NCBI GenBank assembly: GCA_032358255.1
Contig: JAULBX010025486.1
Span: 1-60,406, forward strand
Origin: Heterotrichella gracilis
Taxonomy: Eukaryota > Sar > Xanthophyceae > Tribonematales > Xanthonemataceae
Direction: 5' to 3'
DNA: 60,406 nt
The notes under the pieces are model-generated. The model was not told the origin of the DNA. It searched no databases and saw only the letters and a program-made list of their open reading frames with translations. Of this stretch, positions 48,601-57,600 are shown in pieces. Each line of letters starts with the position of its first letter. Positions within the stretch are counted from its first letter, which is position 1. A program made the translations under genes and the position numbers.

Positions 48601-51600
48601 GAATGAGGCTGATGCATGGTGATTTGGAGGGGTGCACCATAAAGCCTGCAGCCTAAACCCTAAACATCTTTGTCCGATTTTGAAGCCATGCCTGCTATTT
48701 CCAGGTGGTTCAGCTGCAGAACTTGGATGTGGATGACGATGATTTCGGGGATGTGAAAGACCAGATACCATCCCCAAAGGCCCAGGCCTCCAAATCCGTC
48801 CCCAGCCGAGCCCCTGCAAAAGCGCCAAACCCCTCTCTACGGTCTTCCTCCGCACCCAGTCGAGACCCTGCAAAGGCCCTTAAACCCTCCACAGGGTCTG
48901 GCTCGGAGCAGCGCAAGGGCTCTACTTCATCCCAGAACCCTACCAAAGGGTTGCGACCAACCTCTTCCCCTGGCACTGCCTCAAAACCCTCTCCAGGGTC
49001 TGCCTCGGAGCCCCGCCAGGGTCCCAGTGCTTCCAAGAACCCTACAAAGGGGATCGACTTGACCTCCCCTGCTGATTTGTCAACGTCATCAGGTGGGTTG
49101 TCAGTACAAAGCCTAGACTCAAGGGATGTGGGTTACCAAATGTAACCTTTGTAATCGGGATCTCTTGGGCGGTTTACCACCTTTTGTCAGGTTTGCTATC
49201 TGACAAACAAGGGATGTCATAACCTATTCAGGCAGTGGCCACACCCATCAGCATTGCCAGCAGTGCTTCTCCATGCCTTGTCTTTGAACGCAAGCTCATC
49301 CCCTTTCAAAAAAAGTGAACTGAATTCTGGGCTTGGAGAAGATTTGCACTGAATCACGGTCCCTGATATGCATGTTTATGTCTGTAGGGGATTCAGACCT
49401 GGGTCTGGAGCGATGGAAGGTTCTACGGCATGAAGGGGGGGCATCCGCAAAACCCTTATCCGATGGGGAAACCCTACGGAAACCCGCTGCCAGCAAATCC
49501 CCCCAGCAGAGGCCTGCACCCCCGCGCCCATCTGGAAGCCCAAGCAAAACCCTACCCAAACCCTCCGCCGCCAGCAAAACTCTGCAGCAGCCGGAGCCCC
49601 CTGCACCCAGCCAGCCTGGATCAAAACCCTCGTCAGGGACTCCAGCCCCAGCCCAGAGTGAGCAGGAACCCTTGCTAGGGCCTTCAGCCACTGCCCAGCC
49701 GGAGAAACCCTCATCTGGGGTGTTCAGGCCCGCCGCCCCTCGCCTACACAGCACAGTACCCAAGCTCACCTCAGCACCCGTCATCAGCACAGCAGTGCCT
49801 ACCCTGGGATCGGCGGTGCCTAGGGTTTCGGCGGTGGTGGGTTCAGAACCCTTGCGAGGTTTTCGAGGGGGTGGGGGGGAGCCCTCTAGGGCGAAAGGGC
49901 AAGCCGCGGCGAAACCCTCGGCAGCGGAGCCAAAACCCTTGGCAGCGGTGGCAAAACCCTTGGAGGCGAAACCCCCGGCAGCGGCAGCCCCGGAGGGCCC
50001 AGCGGTGATGCCAGACCCCGTGCAGGCGCCTGGAAAACCCTCGGGCAGGGCAGAGCCAACAGCCACAAAAGCCTCAGGAGGGGCGGCGCCGAAACCCTCG
50101 CTGGTGGCGGCAAAACCCTCGCAAGGGGCGGAGCCAAAACCCTCGCAGGGGGCGGCAAAACCCCCGCGAGGGGCGGAGCCAAACCCCCCACCAGCGGGGT
50201 CCCCTACAGGAGAACCAGGTTTGGTGCGTGGCCCTGTCTCCGGGGTGGCGGCAGCGCCCGCAGCATCAACCCCCACAGGGCAGGCGGTGGTGGCACCTCG
50301 CTCGGCAGCGGCGGCACCAGACGCACCGAAACCCTTGGGAGGGGCGGCGCTGAAACCCTTGCCGGTTGCGGCAAAACCCTCGGCAGCTGCCCCTACCTCA
50401 CTGCCTGCAGCCCCGGCCTCGGCAGCCCCACCACCAGCCACAGCCACAGCCGCACCACCACCAGCCACAGCCACAGTCGCACCACCACAGCCACCGGCCA
50501 CAGCAGGGCCTGCGTCGGTGGCAAAACGCGCCGTGGCAGGGTCTTCACCAGAGCGAGCGACACCCTCGGCAGGGTTTTCAGCAGGGGGGGTGCCACCCAC
50601 CATCCCCACCCAGCCAATCCCTACACCCTCTGCGCGCCCGCCGCCAGCAGCAAAACCCTTGGCAGGGTTGTTAGCAGGGAGAGCGACACCCTCGGCAGGG
50701 TTCCCAGCAGGGGGAGTGCCACCCACCATCCCCACCCAGCCAATCCCAACACCCTCCATGCGCCCGCCGCCAGCAGCACCAACCCCCTCGGCGGCAGTGG
50801 CGCAAAAACCCTCCGCAGGGTTACCACCAGGGCTGGTAACCTTGGCAGGGTTGCCAGGACCGGGAGCAACACCCTCGGCAGGGCTTCCGGCAGCGCTAAA
50901 TCCTTCAGCAGGGTTGCCGGCAGACCCAAACCCTTTTGCAGGGTTGCCAGCAAGGTATCCAAGATCCCAGGTGATGGAGGCACCAATACCCTCAGCAGGG
51001 TTCTCGTCAGGGGGAGCAACACCCCCAGCAGCGGCACCCACCATCCCCACCCAGCCATGGCGACCGAGCCCCTCCGCACACCCCCCACCAGCACGAAAAC
51101 CCTCTACGCCCCCACCGGCGCCTGCAGCGTCAAAACCCTTAGTGGTGGTGCCCACCCAGCCGCTGCCACCTGGCGCACCAGCCAATCAGCTGCAGGCGCG
51201 GTTGGCAGGGGGAGCAACACAGTCATCACATTCGCAGGGGAGGGAACCTGGTGCTGGAGCGCAATCACAGCTTCAAGAAAGGCTTCCAAGCCGGAAACAG
51301 GCGGAGCCACTGTCCGGGGAGCGATCGGTGACCCTCCCTGTGGGTTGTATTGACGTCACACCCCTGGAGGGGGTCGGGGTTGGTGGGTGTTGGATAGGGG
51401 GGGTGTTTGTGGAGGGGGGCCTGCCGATTGTCCAGAGCTCGGGGACCAAAAGTATGTCGTACCCTAGGGAAAACCCTCCACAGCCAGGGGCAGCGGCAGG
51501 GCAGCCTGGTGGGCCTCCCCTCGCCATCCCCATTTCAGCACCCCCCTTGGAGGCATCGAAACCCCTAGCAAACCCTAGGGACAAGCCTTCACAGCCTGGG

Positions 51601-54600
51601 GCAGCGTTTTGGAAGTTTGGTGGCGCTCCCCTCCCCACCCCCCTTCTCCTACCACCCTTGGAGGCGCCCAGAACCCTAGCCGATTATAGGGAAAACCCTT
51701 CACAGTCAGGCGCAGCGGTTGGCGTGCCCCTCTCCAACCCTGTTCTCCCATCCCCTGTGGAGGCGCCAAGGACCCTAGCAAACCCTAGGGAAACCCCGTT
51801 TCAGCCAGGGCCGGCGGCTGGGCCTCTTGTCCCCACCACCCTTCCACCAGCACCCTTGGAGGCGTCCGGAACCCTAGCGAACCCTGGGGAAACCCCCGTC
51901 CACCCACCCCCGTCGGAGGCGCCAAGTGATGCCAAGAAGCGAGTGAGGGTGCCTTGGAGCGCTGAGGACTTGGGGGTGTTTCAGCAGGCGCTGCGGGACT
52001 TTGGGAAGGACTATACAAGGATACAGGTGAGGAAACCCTGGATACCCTAGTACAATACCTTATTGGAAACACTCTAGCAGCAGGCACTGCGGGGAGTACG
52101 GGAGGGACTACATAAGGTTGCAAAACCCTTGTTGCAGTACATTTGTTGCAAACCTCTTTGGATAAAGCATGTTAAAGTTCCCTTGTTGCAAAATTGTAAC
52201 AAAACCGCCTTTAAATAATGCAACACAACCCTAATCTTGGCCGCAACCCGAAAACCCTACCCTAAACTCTTCCCTGCAGGAGCGCCTGTCCCACCCCTCC
52301 CGCGTGCAAGCCATGGAGTTGTACAAGAACCTGGATGCCCAAACCCCTATAACAAAAATCCTAGTTCCAAGCCCTAATCCACGGCTTCACTTGCAGGAGC
52401 GCCTGCCCCAACCATCCCGCAACCAAGTCATCAAGAAGTACCATCACCTTGATGCTTGAAACCCCAGTGCAAAAACCCTCAAACCCTACTCTAAACCCTT
52501 CCTTGCAGGAGCGCCTGCCCCATCGCTCCCGCGATCAGGTCAAATACTACCGTACCAGAACCCTATCGCCCAAAACCCCAATACAAAACCCTAATCCCAA
52601 ACCCTATCATAAACCCTTCCTTGCAGGAGCGCCTGCCCCACCGCACCCGCAACCAGGTCAAGAAGTACTACCTGAGCCACAATGCCCAAAATCCCAGTAC
52701 AAAACCTTACCCCAAACCCTATTCTAAACACTTCTCTCAAACCCTATTCTACACCCTTGTCTGCAGGAGCGCCTGCCCCATCGCTCCCGCGACCAGGTCA
52801 AGAAGTACTACTTAAGCCACAGGCCACAGCTGGAGCAGTATCTGCAACAGCCAAAGCCAGGCGAGCCACAGGCCAAAACAGGCGAGGCACAGGCCAAAAC
52901 AGGTGGGTTGCATGACCAGAGCCTCCAAATTCGTGTGCAGAATTGCAGCCATGCCCTACGCCACGCAACACAACACACACACATCTGTACAATCATGGCC
53001 TCCTTGTTGCAGAAAGGATATACGCTTTTCTGCCCGCCATTATTACATTTACAATCACAGCCCCTGCATCCCCCTTTCCGTGTGCCTAATCATTGTCACC
53101 GACCTTGCTGCGCATGATTAGATACAGACATCCCCCCTTGTACCTAACCATGTCCCGTTCTCCCCCTTGTGCAGGCAAGTTTGCCTCCCTCTCGCAGCTC
53201 TACCAGCGTAACGAACCCCCCTTGGCGGCCCCCCCACCAGTCCCCACTCCACCTCATGTGGCGCCACTGGAACCCCCCACCAGTGGGGTGGGGGGAATGG
53301 GTATACACCCCACAGTCACAACCACAGCCACAGCCACAGTCACAGCAGCTCCACCCCCCACTCACGAGCCGGCCTCCACAGTACGCACAGTACCCACCAC
53401 TGGCAGGCCATCACCACCACCCACAGCCACCACCACCATCGACCTCACCAGCCCCACCCCATCACCCACCACAGCCCCCAGCCACCCACCCGCCAGACCC
53501 ACCATCACCACCACCGCCACCACCGCTACCGCCGCTGCACCAGCCGTGGCACCCCCTCCCAGCCCCCTCCACCCACCAGCCAAACCCACCATCGCCACCA
53601 CCGCCGCACCAGCCGAGGCGCCCCTCACCGCACCCACCCACCCCCCACCGGTGCCGGCACCACCTGCCACCACCAGGCCCCACCAGCCACAGCCAGGGAG
53701 GAGCTCTGTACCCCCACCCACCACCCACCAGGGACCCCCACCCCAATCCAAGCGCAAGCCACAAGATGCACTTCCAAGCAAGGGTATGTGCGTGCATGAA
53801 ATGGAGTTGATAACATCAACATGTGATATTTGTAAAATAGCATATGCCTGTCTGTGTAAAAATGGCATATGTCTCAGTATGTCTGTCTTGTTTATTTCCG
53901 TGCCACCTTGGAAACCCTACACAAACATAAGAGAATCCTACACAGCGAAGGTACCATGCACCTCCCAGAAAACCTAACAAAGATCTAAACCCTTAACCCT
54001 GAAATCGCCCTCCCTTGCAGGCGCGGCAACACCCTCCGCACCCGCCACCACCACCCCAGCACCCGCCACATCCACCCACCCAGCACCCGCCACATCCGCC
54101 GCCCCAGACCCTCCCCCCCGCATCTACCCCCGCATGAAATCGGACCTCAAAAAACCACTGGCAGCACAGGGGAGGAATCCACAACCAGGGAGTAGGAGGG
54201 AGGTAGAGGGACCAAACCCTAGCGTAGGATCTGCTTCCGTCCCCGCCCCCCCGCTACCCTACCATGTGCGCTCAGACCCTATGAAACCCTCGCCGGCTGC
54301 GCGCAGCTTCCAGCCGTGGGGGGAAGCAGATGGGGATCAGGAGGGGGGGAGTGCAGTTGAGGCGCAGGGGGGATCGGGGGATGCTGCGCCCCTTGCGCAA
54401 CCCCCCCTGGGGGAGGCATCCGAACGCCTGGCTGGGGTATTGCCGACAAGGTTGGTTGCAGCGTTTGCTGCAAAGGGGCTGGAACGCAGCCACATGGGTC
54501 TCGAGGGAAACCCACTGGGGTCCTCGAGCGGGGAATCGCCAAGGGGGGGTGGTCCAGCGCAGCCGGCAGAGGAGGGGGGGTTGCGTATCCGCACCGAACC

Positions 54601-57600
54601 TGGGCCGCCCGCTGGGGGCGATGAAGACGATGCGCCGCCTAGGCGGGGGGCCAAGGGGGTGGGGAAGCCGAGGGAGGGCCGGAGCCCCCCGGCTGGTGGG
54701 GGGACGGTGGAACAGAAAGGAGAGGGGTCGATGCCAGCCCCCACCACCGCCACCACCACCACTACCCGACCCCCCACCGGTCCCCCTTCCAAGGCGCCCA
54801 AGCAGGGGAGCCAGCGCCTCCCACCAGCACCAGCACCAGCACCACCTGCTGTGCAATCAGCTTCCCCCCGCGGTCAGGGTGGGGTGAGGGAGGGAGGAGT
54901 GGGGGGAGGCGGTGGTGCAGGTGGAGTTGCAGCAGTGGGGGGTGGGGGTGGGTATGCAAGAACTGCAGCCACAGCCGCAGCCACAGCCACAGCCAGTAGC
55001 CCCAAGGGGCAACGCCCTCCTGCGCCATTCACAAAGAAAACCCTATCAAAACCCTCCGCAAAACCCTCCAAACCCAGCGACGCGCCAAACCCCGCCCAAG
55101 GGTCTTCCTCGGCCCCCGGCCCTTCAGTGCAGGATGACTTTGCAGCGGCGGCAGCGGCGATCGGCGGTGCAGTGACAGACAAAAACCCTAGCAAAACCCT
55201 TGGCAAGTACCCTGGGCCACTCCGCAAGACAGTACCCCTGGCAGGGGCGCCCAAGGGGGGTAAAGCTGGGGGTGCTGGGGAAATGCTGAAAGGGTTGAAG
55301 CGGGCGGCGGAGGGGCGGGCAGGCGGTGGTGAGCCGCCATCCAAGCGCCACATGGCGGGCAAGGGTGGCTCGGAGGACAGTGCACCTGGGGCGTCCAAGG
55401 CGTTCCTGATACCGAAGATAAGGAAGGCAGAGTACGTAAACCCTAAACCCCAAACCCTGTTCAGATGGTTGATCACACTGAAATGATGTAGAGCTGTACC
55501 CTAATGTGGTTTTGTTATGACTAGTATGTTGTTCTTGAGGACCGCTTGCATTTGTGGCACTGATCAGAATCACTCTGCGCTTATCTAGGGTTTGGGGGTT
55601 TAGATTTGATACCAGGTTTAAATCCTGCACACCTCCTGGGGCCCAAGAGTGGTCAATGACGATCCACATTGCTGGGGCAAGCTCCCATTGTTTACTCATT
55701 TTATTTATTGATTTTTATTCATTTTATTGATTTTTTTCATTTGTTTATTTGTTTATTTGTTCTTCTTATTTTCTGTGCCAGGGAGGGAACGAGGGAGGGT
55801 GTGCAGGAGGGGAGGAGCAGGGACCCCAGCAGGGACCCACGCCTTGCTGCAAGGTTGGAGCGGCAGCGTGTATTGGAGGGGAGGGAGCCAGGACCGGTGC
55901 CTGCAAGGGAGGGGGGTGGAAAGGTCGCTGGGAGCAAGCAGGGGGATGGTGGGGGTGCCTCCCACAAGAGGATGCAGCCTGAGGAGGAATGGGCACCTCC
56001 CCTGCCTGAGGTGAGGGTGTTGATTGTGCCCCCCTTGCGGCACGCCAGTCACGGTTCCAGCTGTTGGTTACAGTTGTATTACATCAATGTTCCCCCCCTT
56101 TGGTGTGCGGCAGTCATGCACGTTCATTGTGCCCGCTTGCTGCACACTTGATTGCATATATTCATTGCTACTAATTATATACAATCAGTAGCGATTACCA
56201 TTGATGGTGCCCCCCTTGCTGCGCGCCACTCACGGTTTCAGTTGTCGGTTTCAGTTGCGTTACATCAATAGTGGCCCCCTTGCTGCCCGCAAGTCACAAA
56301 CACATTGGTTGTGCCCCCCGCAGGAGGAAGCCCCACCATTGCCGGCACACCCACCACCACCACTGGTATCTGCGTACCCCCCACTTCCCGCACAGCCGCC
56401 ACCACCACTCCCAACCGACCCACCACTACCTGAGGTCCCACCACTACCCGAGGTCCCACCACTGCCCACCCACCCACCACTGCCGGAGTTGCCCCCACTG
56501 CCCCCACACTCACCACCGCCGCCACCCTCCACCCCCCCGCTGTGGCTCACATCCACCCCCACCCTCCCCGCCACCCCACTCCCACCCGGCTGCCGCACCC
56601 TGTGTGTGGACAACCTGGGGGTGGATATTACATATGGGGTGCTGAGGGAGTTCCTGGTGCGCCTGTTCCCATGCATGATCGCGGTAAGTGATAGGGTTTT
56701 GATAGGGTTCAGACTGGGGTCTCATATCCTCGAGAATGAAACAGGATGAGATGACTATGAGCATAGGTTGTGCCAGTGATACTGCAGGACCTATTGGACA
56801 GCATCGTAGTTGAAGTTGAACACAATTCCATTAATTAATGTCCTTCATACCACGAAATTAGATAATCATTTTATGTTGCATTTCTTAATGTAAAGTTATT
56901 TCGTTTTTATTTATTAAAGGATGGTGGTTTGCAAAAAGTAAAACAAGAATAAAGAAGAATCTTTAAAAATAAAACAAATTTTTATTCTATAAAAAAATCC
57001 TTTAAAAGTATGATGAAAAGCCACAGGGTTGAGTTAGCTAGGTTTAGAATGGGTGCCCATGATCTTGAGGTTGAAACTGGTAGATGGAGAAGCGTTGATT
57101 ATGAACATAGGTTGTGCAAATATTGTGAGACGATCGGGCAACGTCATGTTGAAGATGAACACCATTTTATTTTTGAATGTCCACTATGCCACGATGTTAG
57201 AGAAACATTTCAGAGCTGCTATAATGGCATTTCAAGAAACCTGTTTAGCTTTTTTGGTAGTAAAAGTGGGGCCAATGTGGCTCCATTAATTCACAGTTTA
57301 TTTAGTAAGCGGGGTGACTTTTTCAAGCACCCTCAACAGTCTCGCGAGCCCGGGTTGGCTCCCTGAATGTGACTGTCAAATAAATCTTGTAAATCTTGTA
57401 AATTTTACAAGATTTACAAGATTTTATTTGACAGTCACATGATCAGAAGTATTACACTAAAGTTAAAAAAAAAAATTATCGTACTTTTATAGAAAAAAAA
57501 AATTTAGTGTACTTTTATTAAAATTGTTTTAGGCCACAAAAACCCTGCTTAAAACCCTAAACCCATGCCCCCCTTATGCAGGAGGTTGTGATGTGTGAGT

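Noticed and set aside
49296..51185. 629-codon open frame on the minus strand opposite the giant exon
   Set aside because: It is Gly/Ala/Pro low complexity generated by the same heptamer-rich DNA; the plus strand has phase-consistent exons on both sides and a SANT domain at its end.
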